Shown: positions 26,986 to 39,231 of the stretch, one piece after another | How the letters are laid out: each line of letters begins with the position of its first letter | How positions within the stretch are numbered: the first letter of the stretch is position 1 | Origin: Tolypeutes matacus | Taxonomy: Eukaryota > Chordata > Mammalia > Cingulata > Chlamyphoridae | NCBI GenBank assembly: GCA_026826555.1 | Contig: JAKSZT010054581.1 | Span: 365,362-429,361 of the forward strand | DNA: 64,000 nucleotides | Reading direction: 5' to 3' | Position numbers and translations under genes: made by a program | Notes under the pieces: generated by a model | What the model was told of the DNA's origin: nothing | What the model saw: the letters and a program-made list of their open reading frames with translations, nothing else | The model's database searches: none

Positions 26986-27735
26986 TGATTTTTTCAAAAT
27001 GTTCTTAATATATTTTGCCTAATAAAATAATCTCTTCTTTATATTTTGCTCATTGCCTCATTTCTTCCATTGTATCTAAAACCATTTTCAAATCCTTGAT
27101 TCAGTGCAATGCCACCTAATTCCTGGTATGTTTTGCCCAGGTTTTTCTGTTGCTTTTTAAAGTAGTTGTTGATTTGTACCTCCTTATGTTAATATTCATT
27201 GGCCACTATGCTGCCATTTGCCATCCCTGCACTGTGAAATTGTTATAAAAACACGCACAAAGTGCTGATGGCATTTAAGCCTTGCTTTGGGGTGACTTGA
27301 TGTCACTCATACATACAACCAGCATCTTTTCTTTATCTTACTGCAGTTTCTATGAAATGCAACAATTGCTCATTGATTTTACCCAGTTATTATTGCAAGC
27401 TATTGCTTGTAACTTCAGAAATTATGCTTATTCTCATTATTGTAGAAATGAACTTCTGATGCTTTATGTGCATTATAATTCAATTACTCTACAGCATTTC
27501 CAATATCAAAAGATATCCTCCAAAGAATTGACAGTCAGAAACTTATTCCACTTTCCTCCCACACAGGGACATTGTTGCACTTTTCTTCCCAACTGCTTCC
27601 ATTATTTACTAAAAAAATCATTTTAGGGTCTACATTATTCCCTGATTTCACTCAATCTGAATTCTGTATTGTTTTGCCTCTTCACTTAATCCCACCATAT
27701 ACAGCCTGAGAGAAAGGCCAGGAAGACAATTTGGA
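26986..27735 (+). pseudogene. Olfactory receptor pseudogene, OR14-like (copy 1)
   Basis: Broken odorant-receptor GPCR. Recognisable parts in order are a TM2-3 region near 27,040-27,200, the TM3/ICL2 signature decayed to HYAAICHPC near 27,208, an ECL2/TM5-side piece GDLMSLIHTTSIFSLSYC near 27,288, an ICL3/TM6 piece near 27,505-27,595 and the TM7 region with an NPxIYSLRE-like end near 27,690-27,710. Several frameshifts and stops separate them, and the N-terminus and TM1 are not clear. The 'IHTTSxFSLxYC' and 'FxEMQQLL' type segments suggest OR14, the same subtype as copies 2 and 3. Olfactory receptor genes are single-exon and arrayed, so this is a dead member of a cluster. Confidence 0.8.
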
Positions 27736-30700
27736 GAAATCATGATTAGAAAGCTCTTTACCAAAGAAAATATTCTGATGTTTACAAAATAGAGGTATTT
27801 TCCTCTTATTATTTGTGGAAGTACAAGGTTAACCTAAGCTTGTCAGTTTTAACTCTGTGTTCTTCTGCATGGTTAACTGGAAACATGGTGCTGATCCTTG
27901 GTTAATCTGGAAAGAAATATACTTCATACTTAGTGATGAAGTATGTTTGGGTCTGAGACATTAGCGCTTCTGAGTTTTATATATACATACATACATACAT
28001 ATACACACAATATATATTAACACCCAGTATCACACATACATCATATATCCATATATCTTCCCATACACACATATGTGCATGTGTGTGTATATATATAAAA
28101 TATAAATGCATCACTTTAAAAGTGTCTTGTGTGATTGAGAAGCTAGTCCTCTCTAATTGAGAAGTCACTGGAAGTTGTACCTTAATACTCCAGACCTCCT
28201 TAATGTTGCATTAAGTTGTCTTGATCTTGCTATACTATATGTTTTTATTGTAACCAGTCTTTCATTGAATTAATTGATAATCTTCATTCTATTACATAAC
28301 TGACACAGCAATCAGTACACATTTCCTTCTATTTCAACAGTATACTCATAAATGTCATTGGGGAAAAAAAGGAGGGGCACATCTGACTGGGAGATTTACT
28401 CAAATCAATAAATATGTGGTTTTCCTTCACCTACATAAACTGTTACATTTACCACCCTCATATTTTTTAATTGTCTCAACACAAGAAATATAGAAAAATA
28501 TATTTTTTTCAAAAAAATTGACTTCTAATTGCAGATATATTTGCTTAATTTTCTTGTGTTTAACTGTGCTATTTAATTCTTAATCAAAATTTGAAAATAG
28601 ATACTATTCATAGTTCTCTATTCTCACTGATCACTAAAGGAAATTGGAATATTTCAAAATGTTTTATATGTGGCTTGTCAGTGTTCCCTCTTCCCAATAC
28701 CCATCCACAATCTAGTCCAAGGGACTGTGGGAAGAAAAAGATGTTACAAACAGACTTGGCAAAGTCATTCAGATAACACTACTCATTGGAATATGTATTT
28801 TCTTTATGGTTTTCCTATAGCTTTCTAGCTCATGACCTTAGCTGAAGTATAAATATACCACAAACACTAGTTTTTCAGGGAAAGAAACATTAATTTGAAT
28901 GTACTCATGAAATAATATAATGATTTAAACCTTCTGTTTGCTATTCCTTTTATATTTTTTCAAACATTTATTCCTTAGAAATTATTGGCTTCAGTCTTGG
29001 AGGATGAGTTATATTATGTATTTACCCATTATTTTCTATTACACATGCTAATGTTTTAGAAAAGAAATATCAAATATAGATAGCAACACCTTAAAATGTT
29101 AAGGTTTAAAATTATTAATTACTAATTTATTGTGAATTTTTACATAATATTGTCTGTATACAATTTTATAATTACATATACACATCCTTACTGATCTGCT
29201 TTGTAATTGTATTTTACTAATGACTGAATATAGTTTGTTTATACATTCTAATAACTCTAACATATCCTCTCTTTCACAATTAGATGCTTTTCCCTGTGTA
29301 CTACATGGAAATTAATATAGTCCTTCACAACAGTTATTTTTTGAAAATTGAATCCCTACTGTGGAATCTTTATGATTTCTCTAATTAAAGATGTAATAAA
29401 GTTTGATTTAGGTTTCAGTATTCAGATATAATTTTTCCATTGGTTTCAGTTCCATTCCTAAGGATTCAAATGATAGTATCTTTCCAATTCACTGTTGTTA
29501 ATACTGCTAGCATTTGTCTGATGGAAGATCTTGGATTCACAGTGATTGCCATCTAGTTTAATTAGCATAAAAAGTTAAATGAATAGTAAAAACAGTAATG
29601 TACAAAAGACACAACATTATGATTTGGACTTAGTATCTGAATAATAATTTTCCAATGTAGATAAGGGATCAGGATTTAACTTGAAAGAGAACATAATATA
29701 CTCATGAAATTCTGAAATTCTACAACTTAAAAGAATATAAACCTACATGTATTGCAAGAGAAAACCAAGTTTGAATAATTAGGTAACTTCATTTGCAATT
29801 AAATACCCAAGAACTTAAAAAAAAAAATCTACTGAATAGGAAAGTATTTTGAGAGCAATTAAGATACATTAACTAGTAAATGATGCTAATAGCAAAATAA
29901 TGCATATCAGACTCCAGCATAATTCTAATTTTTCAGAAATATTTGGTGAATAACATCAAAACATCATAATACAATTCAAGATTGTAGCTATTTCCAGTAA
30001 TTTAATTACATATAATGCAGGGGTAAATAAGAAAAATGTTTTTTTGGGGAATACTTAATTTTATGATGCTTAATTATATGCAGTATATCTATGTATCTGC
30101 AATTAAACTCATAACAAGAAGACATTTTTCAATTATGTAAAACAAAAATATTTTCTTTCAATGTAAACTTCGTAGTATAGAGAATATGAAGAGAAAAGAA
30201 TACAAGTGAGCAAAAAATAAAATACTCTATTTATTGCATATTATTCCTAACCTAAGTTAACACAGAAGCCACCGAGATTCTAACAGGTTGAAATATTTTG
30301 TTTCTTTTCTGTGACAGTATATTATTAGAATATTTATTGATAAATATTCCATAATAAACAAATAGGTTTAATTACATTTAGGTTAATATTAATTATGAAT
30401 CTTTTGATGGCTATATTAAGCTTAGATCTCGAATTCAGCCAAATACTGATTTTAATATGGTGTACACCCATTCATTGTTAGAATAGATGGTAAAATATTG
30501 ATCATTTAAAATGTCATCTTGCAATACTATAAATTTTTCTTTTAAATGACTGAAAATTTTTATATTTTTGCCTTGAAAAGTACTGTGCTGAAATATTTAG
30601 CAAATAAATTAAACAAAAATTAATTGGAGCATGCTTTAAAAAATTATTGATACAACATTCAGATTTAACATTTTGTGAACTTTGAATGAATAATGTAATT

Positions 30701-32433
30701 TAAAATATTTTAGTAAGCTAACAAAATAATTGTATACCAAGGTTTTCTTGATTCAGATGGATTTCATTACAAATACATTTGAATATATTGACTTTTTATT
30801 TAACTTCATAAGTTATTAAATTATTTTATAATTTTGCCACTTAATGTAAGATATCATGTTGAATTTATTGTTAATCATATGTGTTAATGCTTCCCCACAA
30901 TTTTGTTCAGAGCTGTTAAAAAAAGAAAAAGATTTATCAATATGTAAGTAACCCATATATTGCAAGTTTGTACTTGGAATGCAAAGTACTGTATCCCATG
31001 TTAAAAAATCACTTAAGAAAGATTGATTCAGAAACAATGTGTCTATGAGGTTTGGCCTAGCAGATTTGAATAAAAAGAATAAGTGGGATTTATATAGCTG
31101 GAAACTGATAATGGATTAAATTAAGATTTAATGAAAAAGAAATTATTCAATTAAAATAGCTAATGAGCTTGAAGATAGACATGATAAGTTATCCAGTTCA
31201 TTGCACAGAAGAAAAGGAAAAGAAATTTCACATGCCCATACATGTGTGTGTGCACACACAGGCATACACAAAATACAAGTTCAGAATTTGGGGAATTAAG
31301 AGGGAAAGAAAAAAAATAAAGAGAAGCAAGTAGGTAATGTTTTATTGGAAATGGCTGACACTTCCTCATCAGATATAAAAAAAGGAATCTAAAAATTGTG
31401 GGGAGAATAACTTTTGTTTATCCTTCCAGGTACATTGTTTACCCACTCCATCTTGCTTAACTATGTCTTTTCTGGTAATACCTTATTTTGTGATGAAAAA
31501 TTATATACAGAATATATACTTTCCCACATGGAGGAGAAAAATCTTTGCATTTAGCTATACAAATATGATATTTTTAAATATAAATTATAGGCAATGGCAA
31601 ATTTTTTGCTCTATTTTGAAGATTTCAGAAAGGAAGCAAACTTTTCAGTAAAGCACCATCCCCCTCCAAAATTTAGAGCGAATGATATTGATATAATAGA
31701 AAAGAATTAAAAGCATATATCACAAAATGGATGGAAGGATTTCCATATTATTCAAAGTTGCACTGTGTAAGTATGACAAAAAAGCAGTAAATTAAACAGA
31801 ACTTGAACTATAACCTACACCTGTGTAATACAAAAACTAGTAGCAATAGATAAAAACAACAAAGAATAACAAAATCAATGCTATTGATTAGTAGAATTAT
31901 ATAATCTTCATCCCTTATGTAAATGATCTCTTATTTCCAATAACATTTTTTTCTATCATTACATCATACAATACGATTTTACAAAGTAGATAAGGAAGGT
32001 CATAACAAAAGGTTAGTATTTTCCTCAGAATTATATATTTTTCAAATTCTAAGAAGCTCTATAGAAATTGAAGTTGTATTTATCATATGGCAGGATGTAG
32101 GCACAGCAAATTTAAGGGCCAATTTGCATTATTTAATTGGTCATTTTTTATTTATCTAGAGGGTTGCAAGGTTTTGCAAAATTAGGAAAAAACTTTTTCA
32201 GTCAGCATCTTTCACAGAATATGTTTGAACAAAATTATAATAGCCGATATGTGTAACCTAAATTTGGTAAATAAAACTAAATTAACCAGGAAATGAATAG
32301 TGACCCTACAGTGAAGAGGATCTAGATGGAAGTAATCATTTAGTAATTTGATTGTGACATTACCATATTGAGAGACTTGATTTTGTTGATGTTATAGTCT
32401 TCTCTCTTTTTATTTATTTTTTTTTATCATATT
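27736..32433. other. AT-rich intergenic stretch with microsatellites
   Basis: Apart from the short simple repeats near 27,981-28,100, nothing was recognised: no open frame of coding character, no RNA gene and no familiar repeat family over about 4.5 kb. Confidence 0.5.
27981..28100. repeat. CATA/CA/TA microsatellite cluster
   Basis: Compound simple repeat with four CATA units near 27,985-28,001 and TG/TA runs near 28,075-28,098. Confidence 0.8.
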
Positions 32434-33260
32434 ATGCTTACAGTAATAGGAAATAAAACAACTATGACTTAATTTATAATCATGGGATTTTCCACTAATC
32501 ATAATATTAATATTTTGCATTAAATTCACTTCCCATTCATTTACTTTTGGGCTGTCATTATTATGATCATAACTTTGGACCAGCATCTCCATACACCCAT
32601 GTACTTCTTCCTGAAGAATTAATCTTTCCTGGATTTCTGCTTTATTTCAATCACAATCCCCATTCCATTGTCAACTCCTTGACCCACTATTCCATCTCTT
32701 TCTTTGGCTGTGTCATCCAATACTTTCCTGTGTTATTATTGGAAGCTGCAGAACTGTTCCTCCTCACATCCATGTCCTTTGACCACTATGCTGCCATCTG
32801 CCACCCCCTGCACAGTGAAGTCATCATGAACATGGGCACATGCATGCAGTTTTTACCTGTGTCTTGGCTGGGTAGGCCCCAACAGCTGTGATGCACACAG
32901 CTGATACTTTCTATTTATCCTTCTGTGTCCAACATGAACCATTAGTTCTTCTGTGACATCCCTATTTATTATCTAGTTCTTCTTCAGAAAATTTAATGAG
33001 AGAAATTGTGCCCATCCTATTGCTGTGGTTTTGGGTTTCTGCTAGTTTATTTCCATTGTCATTTCCTATGTTGACATTTTCTCCTCTGTCAAGAAGATTC
33101 CATCAACAGAAGACCAGTCAAAAGCCTACTCCACTTGCCTCCCACACATGAGGATCATTTTATTATTTCTCTCTATTTATTTCCTTGCACATCTAAAACC
33201 AATGCCAAGGTTCCCTTCTGCTTCTTACCTTGTAATTTCCATGTTCTGATGTTTATGCAT
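32434..33260 (+). pseudogene. Olfactory receptor pseudogene, OR14-like (copy 2)
   Basis: Best preserved of the three receptors. It starts at ATG 32,434 with a Gly-Asn-Lys-Thr N-glycosylation-type start (GNKTTMT) followed by GFS, then a TM1 region with stops. The LHTPMYFF signature is near 32,590 (DQHLHTPMYFFLKN across a frameshift). The TM3/ICL2 motif is MSFDHYAAICHPLHSE at about 32,770-32,817 in the open piece 32,547-32,891, with DRY changed to DHY. Later come an ECL2 piece with HQFF-like NHxFFCDIP near 32,938-32,963, an ICL3/TM6 region with KAYSTCLPHM near 33,121, and AHLKPMP near 33,187. Several frameshifts and a decayed TM7 end near 33,250 make it non-functional. It resembles OR14 receptors. 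A young L1 tail inserted 260 bp downstream. Confidence 0.9.
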
Positions 33261-33501
33261 TGTTGAAGGTCTTATGTATTCTTCCCGTGATGAAGGTTGA
33301 GAATGAACGCTATGAAATGGGCGAAAGCATCTCAAAGCATACCTGAGGAACACTTTGACAGACCAAAGGTCAAGTAACTTGGTTTTGCTTATTATAAATT
33401 TTGATATAAAACATGATCTGGATTTAATGGTGGATACATATATCAAACTCTATACAGCTAAGTCAGAGTTTCCTACAAGTAATTCAGAAACCATTGAAAA
33501 C

Positions 33502-33516
33502 ACGTAAGAGACTTTA
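33502..33516. repeat. Target-site duplication, left copy
   Basis: acgtaagagacttta, repeated exactly at 34,055-34,069 around the L1 tail. Confidence 0.9.
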
Positions 33517-34054
33517 TTTTTTTTGTTTGTTTGTTTAATTGTATTTATTTATTTATTTTTTGATATATAAATATATATGCATATATGTGTATTTGCTTAC
33601 AAAAATGTTATTTATATATATATATATATACATATATTTTAAGAGGTGCTTAGATTACCTAAAATATTACATGGAACCCACTGGGATTCCCATGTTGCCC
33701 ACCTCCCACACCTCCCACCACATCCCACACAAACATCTCCCACAGTGTGGCCCACCAACCTCAATGAACTTACACATCCTGGAGCCTTGCCACCAACCAT
33801 AGACCACAGTTCACACTGTAGACCACACTCTCTCCCACTCAGTTCTGAGTGGTGTGTGCTGATTTAAAATGGCCTACATCCATTGCCACAACAGTACTCT
33901 GGACAACCTCCAACTCCCAAAGAAGCCCTTGTATTTCAACTGCTCATCCCCTCCCTAACCCAAGAGTGTCACGTGGCCACTGGTTCCACCTCATTGTTAT
34001 AATTTCTTGCATTGCTAGAATCACCATATGTGAGCAAGAGAATACCATCAAGAG
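33517..34054 (-). mobile_element. Young 5'-truncated L1 (3'UTR only)
   Basis: A 538-bp minus-strand insertion: a T-rich run (the poly(A) tail seen from the other strand) at 33,517-33,560, a TA dinucleotide tract near 33,611-33,629, then GC-richer 3'UTR to 34,054. Flanked by a perfect 15-bp duplication. The same 3' end occurs at 34,463-34,738, 53,603-53,799 and 56,715-56,998 with few differences, so this is a relatively young subfamily. Its upstream part is recognisably homologous to the older tail module at 52,180-52,390 (GTGGGAGAGAGTG class). Confidence 0.88.
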
Positions 34055-34069
34055 ACGTAAGAGACTTTA
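34055..34069. repeat. Target-site duplication, right copy
   Basis: Exact second copy of the 15-base duplication at 33,502-33,516. Confidence 0.9.
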
Positions 34070-34462
34070 AAAATAGGTTTTCTCTTCTATTTGGAGAAAA
34101 AAACTGTAAGGTGTATGTAGGCCACTTAATCACTGAATATCTGTACCTATGGGTCTCCCATTTAATACATTAGTTATTAATAATCTACCTATTTAAAGAG
34201 CCCCTGTTTGAACTCTTATGCTTTGAAGACCCATCCATTCTTCCAGAAGATAGAATTGAAAGTGCCACATTTCATTCTGTATGATCTCTGTTGGTGGCAC
34301 ACTGGAATTATTTTAGTTAAGTCATTTTAGACATAACATTTATCATCACTGTGGATCCAATTGTCAGGTTATCAGTACTTTGAAGAAATAAATTTTGAGG
34401 AGATATGGAAGGAAAGGAATACATTTTGTAAAATGTTACAGTGAGGCTCAAGACTGACTTTT

Positions 34463-34738
34463 TTTTTTTATTTTATTTTTTTTTTATTTTTATTTTTTAT
34501 TATGGGTAAAAATCAAAATTCTCACAATACATACAAACATTTGTAAAATGATATATAAATATATATGCATATATGTGTATTTGCTTACAAAAATGTTATT
34601 TATATATATATATATATACATATATTTTAAGAGGTGCTTAGATTACCTAAAATATTATACGGAACCCACTCGGATTCCCATGTTGCCCACCTCCCACACC
34701 TCCCACCACATCCAACACAAACATCTCCCATAGTGTGG
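34463..34738 (-). mobile_element. Young 5'-truncated L1 tail
   Basis: A 276-bp minus-strand copy of the same 3' end: T-rich run at left, the conserved 'gggtaaaaatcaaaattctc' near 34,505, a TA tract near 34,602, 'gaggtgcttagattaccta' near 34,631 and the start of the CCCACCTCCCACACC region. It stops at about 34,738. No target-site duplication was recognised. Confidence 0.85.
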
Positions 34739-36990
34739 CGGAGTTTTAAGTATATTGTTAAAAATTTGTATTGGGCAGTTAAGGGAATTACCAGAGAGTG
34801 AGAGAAACTGAGCTGGCCAAGCAAGGATTTCAGTGTAGATTTTGTCTTTATCAAATGAGCCTAAAGGAGCAAGTTACAGTTCGAATGTCTTTTTCCACAT
34901 CTGGTTGTTGCTGTTTCCATTCCTTTGTTGAGCTTACACCTTCGTAAGCTTTTTAGCAGGTATGTGTTGAACACTTCTGTTTCATGGTCAAGACAGAATC
35001 AAGAGGCCATGGATACTGACAACTGATTTGTCTCTTCTGTCTATTTCCATGACTATATCTACTGCCTCATCTTGATTTATAAGCAAAACCTGGAAAGCCT
35101 ACAAAAATAAGTGTTTTGTGGTTTATCTAGGGATAATACAAAAAATATTGCTGTTATTTTTGGTGAATAAAATCAATTTTGTACAGTTTATTTCAATCTA
35201 AATAAAATGTGAATTTTGTTTTTAAAAAAATAAAATGGCTATAGAAAAATTCACTGAAATAGTTATGATGCATTTCAAGATGTTTAGCAGACACTATTTC
35301 TGCTCCATATACATTGATACTCATAGAGATGATAGGGTTTAAAAATGGTACCTGATGATATGTATGTGATACATAAGCTATACTGAAAAAATGGAAAATA
35401 TATTACAAAAATGACTGGGAAGTTGAACTAGTACATGCACACACACACACACACAAAATATTACTTGAACTACCTTGCAAAGGGTATTAAGTCAATCAGA
35501 GGCAAGAGTCCGTTAACATTGTATTTCTGAGAAATCAATCCAGGTAAGCAAAAGCAACTGCAATGAAGATATCCAGTGCCATTTTTACTATGAAATGTTT
35601 CTTATATTTATTTGCTAGATGTTAAAACTTAGATATGCTCTATGCAGATTGTGAATATACTATCATATTTCGTTTAACAATTCATGAAGAATAATTATCA
35701 CTCTTATTTTGTTTTTTTCCCTACATTTTGAAATTGACAAGTGAATAATTTCTAAATATCCCTGAGGTAATAAGGGTAGGAAAACCCCTGAACTCTCTCA
35801 CACTCCCTTCCTCTTATACCCAAGGCTATGACTTTTTTCCATCACAATGTACTCTGAAGTAGAAAATGTGTGGTAACCTTAGCCAAGAGAAACTTGAGAA
35901 TATATACAGACCAAGGACAAAGATATAATCGGCAGAGATGGAGGGTAGGAAATTAAAAAATCATCTGGAAGTTGGCATATGTCCAATAACCTGTCCTTGT
36001 CAGTAATCGCAACATTTTTTTTTAAAATAAGAATTTCATTAGCTAAAGAACAGATTTTATTTTTCATTTTCCCAAAACACTAAAATAGCACACAGCATAG
36101 TAATTAAGCACACAATATAAACTGATATATGCAATCAATAATTCCAAAAATGGTTTTTTAAGTCTTACTTTGGGATTCCTTAAAAACTTACACTCAAATA
36201 TGACTCTTAAATGACCTTTATCAATGTTATCATCAAGAGAGTTACTGCAAAAAAAATCTTAGTGTAAAAGATATCTCAATCCCTAGAAAGTAGAAACTTT
36301 CTGTAATGGGAGTACTTGAGCTGTCACTCTGTAACTGAGCTACATCAAGTATTTTCAAGCTCATTTTTATTTTATGGTGAAATTGTGAACATTCCAAATT
36401 GGAGAAAGTATCATTATAAAGTTTAATATTGCAGCTTTGACCTTTGGCCCTCCTTTTAAATTTTGCTTCAATTGGAAGGAAAGAGATATGAGAAAAGTAA
36501 TCACAAATATTCCAAAAAGGCCAAAATTATTTTATAAAATGCAGAAATGGTAAGCTTCCCCTGAGCTCCGCAAGGCTTAAAGCAAGGGAGAGGGTGGTTT
36601 TACAAATCTGCACTTCCACTGGATGAAAAGCTATCTGGATTGGAGCCCTTTAGAATTGGGAAGGAGATGTGAAGAATTTTATGTTAAACAGGGTCTTAAT
36701 CTGATATGTGAATAGTATAGGTCAAGATGTTTCTGAAATGCTTTTCTAATTCTGAATTTCTCAAGTTCAAATTCTGAATTTTTCAGGTACAAAAAGTACC
36801 TTCTGGATCACCCAGCCGGTCAGGAGTTTAAACTGCATTCACTCTAAGTTTGTCAAGTCCTACAAACCAAAGCAAGAGTTTAATGGCCACATTCCTTGCA
36901 TCTAGACCTAATGTGAAATAAATCATCTAAGACAATATTTAAATGCAATCTAATTCTTTTTATTGTTCTGCCTGAGCACTAACTATAGCA
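34739..36990. other. AT-rich intergenic stretch
   Basis: A CA microsatellite lies at 35,438-35,455. No gene, RNA or repeat family recognised otherwise. Confidence 0.5.
35438..35455. repeat. (CA)n microsatellite
   Basis: Nine uninterrupted CA units. Confidence 0.85.
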
Positions 36991-37093
36991 TAACAGATTT
37001 GCTAATCCAGGAGTTCATGGAGCCAGTAATCTCAGTATCACCTGCAGATCATCGGATACACCTTTTACCCTTGAAAATGTTTCTTGTGTTCTA

Positions 37094-37760
37094 TTGTTTG
37101 CTCTGAAAACATGGACTTTAAAGCATATTTTGTCTCATCATTCAGGAGTTCTCCAGGACATGCATACGGTGTTACAGAAACGATGGAATGTAGGCCAGAC
37201 AGTTCTGACTCCTAGCCCATCCCCTAGAGGAAAGCACTTGGAATTTCATCTGCAGAAACTCCCAGGTCTAACAGTAGGAAATTCATTTCTTCATGGCAGG
37301 GCAGTTTTGACAGCCAGGGAAACTGTTCTCTGTAGGGTCAGTGGCCCTAGGCTCTCTTCCCAGCCAGGCCCCTGCCAGCGCCTCACCCATGGGAGCAAAC
37401 ACCTGGGAAATTCATTTCTTCATGGCAGGGCAGTTTTGACAGCCAGGGAAACTGTTCTCTGTAGGGTCAGTGGCCCTAGGCTCTCTTCCCAGCCAGGCCC
37501 CTGCCAGCGCCTCACCCATGGGAGCAAACACCTGGGGCCAAGCCCTCTTCCGCAGGAGCATAGGCCAGGCGTGCAGCTATGCTTTGAGTAGCTGCTGAAG
37601 CTGAATTTCTTCTTAGTGAGGCTCTCAAATACCTCAGCACTTTGCTGTGACTGAGAAGCAAGAGGTCACTCTCACTCAAAGAATTTTTCATTTCCAATGA
37701 TAACTCCCCATTTGGTGAATTTCCATTTCCACCTACTGCAGCTTCATTCATTCAGGAAGG
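37094..37760. other. GC-richer island of unknown identity around the duplication
   Basis: Unlike its neighbours this stretch has near-balanced base composition. It holds an open frame of 165 codons on the plus strand (37,094-37,591) and one of 79 codons on the minus strand (37,512-37,751). I recognise neither as a protein family. It could be a decayed pseudogene, an unrecognised LTR or unique sequence. The plus-strand frame owes about a quarter of its length to the duplicated unit, so length is poor evidence for coding. Confidence 0.4.
37277..37536. repeat. Perfect tandem duplication, 129-bp unit, two copies
   Basis: Copy 1 is 37,277-37,405 and copy 2 is 37,406-37,534; identity continues 2 bases past the end (37,406-37,407 equal 37,535-37,536). 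I found no mismatch between copies by eye. The unit is GC-rich relative to the surroundings. As 129 is a multiple of three, the duplication keeps the open frame 37,094-37,591 (+), which reads the same 43 residues twice, beginning NSFLHGRAVLTARE. Confidence 0.95.
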
Positions 37761-39231
37761 CATATGTGAAGGCATAGGGCTCTCCTTCTGTGTTCTTTGA
37801 TTAGGCCCACAGAAAATGTGTCCATGTCATCTCCTCCCCCTGTTGTCACTGGGGCCAGGTTGATAGAGGAAACATGCATGACTAAGAGTTTATTGATGAA
37901 AAACAATTTGCATAAAATATTTTGCAAATATACTAGAAATTCATATGAGTATACTCAATGTGGTGAATTGTAGTATAATGTAAATTATGATTATTATCCA
38001 CATAAAATACTAGACTATATTATTTTAATTACAAATAGATTATATATAAATAAAATATTAATAAGATTACAAATTCTAACATTATTAAAGCTATTACCCC
38101 TTTATTCTAAGTTTTCCATACATGAAAATTAAATAATTCTGAAGTGATACCCATCAAGATATTTAACTTCAGAGCTAAAAGTACAATCAAGATGAAAAGT
38201 TTTGATTTATGATTACTGGTGCAATCAAGACAAGCACCAGTAAAATAGCTGTGTTATATTAGCTATGTTGAATAATGAGAATTCAGTAAAATCTGAAAAA
38301 AACATGTAGGTAAGATATTTGGAGAGGAATTAGTCCTTCCTCCAATATTGGAATTCAAGCTTGGAGGAAGGAAGGTTGCTTTTAGGAGGAGTAATGTCAG
38401 GGGTAATGCTTTTCTTAGATACTATTTGCAGGTAAGAAGGTAAGCTAGATAGACAACAAGTGAACTCTGGTACTCACTGCACCAGTAAAATGGAATCATT
38501 TATGATCTGAATTAAATAAAATCATTTAGGACAATGGGACAAAGGAGGAAAGAAAAGGCTTACATGGATTTCTTTTATTACCACTGAAAAAAGTGGTGAG
38601 ACATATTCTATCTGGACTCCTTTATATTAATCATTCTCAGAAGAATCTTGGAATCATTGAAAAACTTTGATATAGGAACAGTGTCTAAGTCAGCTGGCCA
38701 AAGAACTGAGGTGCCAGTAAACATGCTAGTCTGATGGTACATAAACGGCCTCAGCAATAGCTGTAGATGATGCAAGCAAATGGCCTGATGCAGAGGCTCT
38801 TACACAGCACATCTGGTATGATCAATCACTATGAAGAAAATGAGAAAACAGTCACTGCATATGTCCAGGCATGGTTTGAAAAGTTATTTTACTGCAATTG
38901 TGTAAATGGGACTCAATAACTGAAATGTTTATAGGTCTTGACGTTATTTTAAATCATTTAATGAATTTAGCTTCTCTGATCCATTAATGTTGGAATTAAT
39001 ATATTGGAACAGTTGGGAAAGAAAATGAAAAGAGAAATATGTGCATTCATTGATTTCAAATACTGTGGTTTTTTTCCATTTATCTTATGTTGAATTCCTG
39101 ATGAAAAGCTATATATTGTTAACAATGGTGACATTTTATTTGCTAGTAATATGGGTTGTCTCCATTTAATCTTTACCATATTTTATCACATTCGATTTTT
39201 ACTGCAGGGAGACTACAGCATATTAGAAGAC
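37761..39231. other. AT-rich stretch, nothing recognised
   Basis: No gene, RNA or familiar repeat recognised. Confidence 0.5.

Noticed and set aside
33539..34070. Overlapping plus-strand frames with similar proteins at 34,548 and 56,794
   Set aside because: They recur because the same L1 3'UTR inserted several times; the frames are antisense to L1 and not conserved as proteins.
39151..39231. Upstream in-frame ATG as start of the third olfactory receptor
   Set aside because: The 27 extra residues have no counterpart in the family; ATG 39,232 fits the usual N-terminal length.
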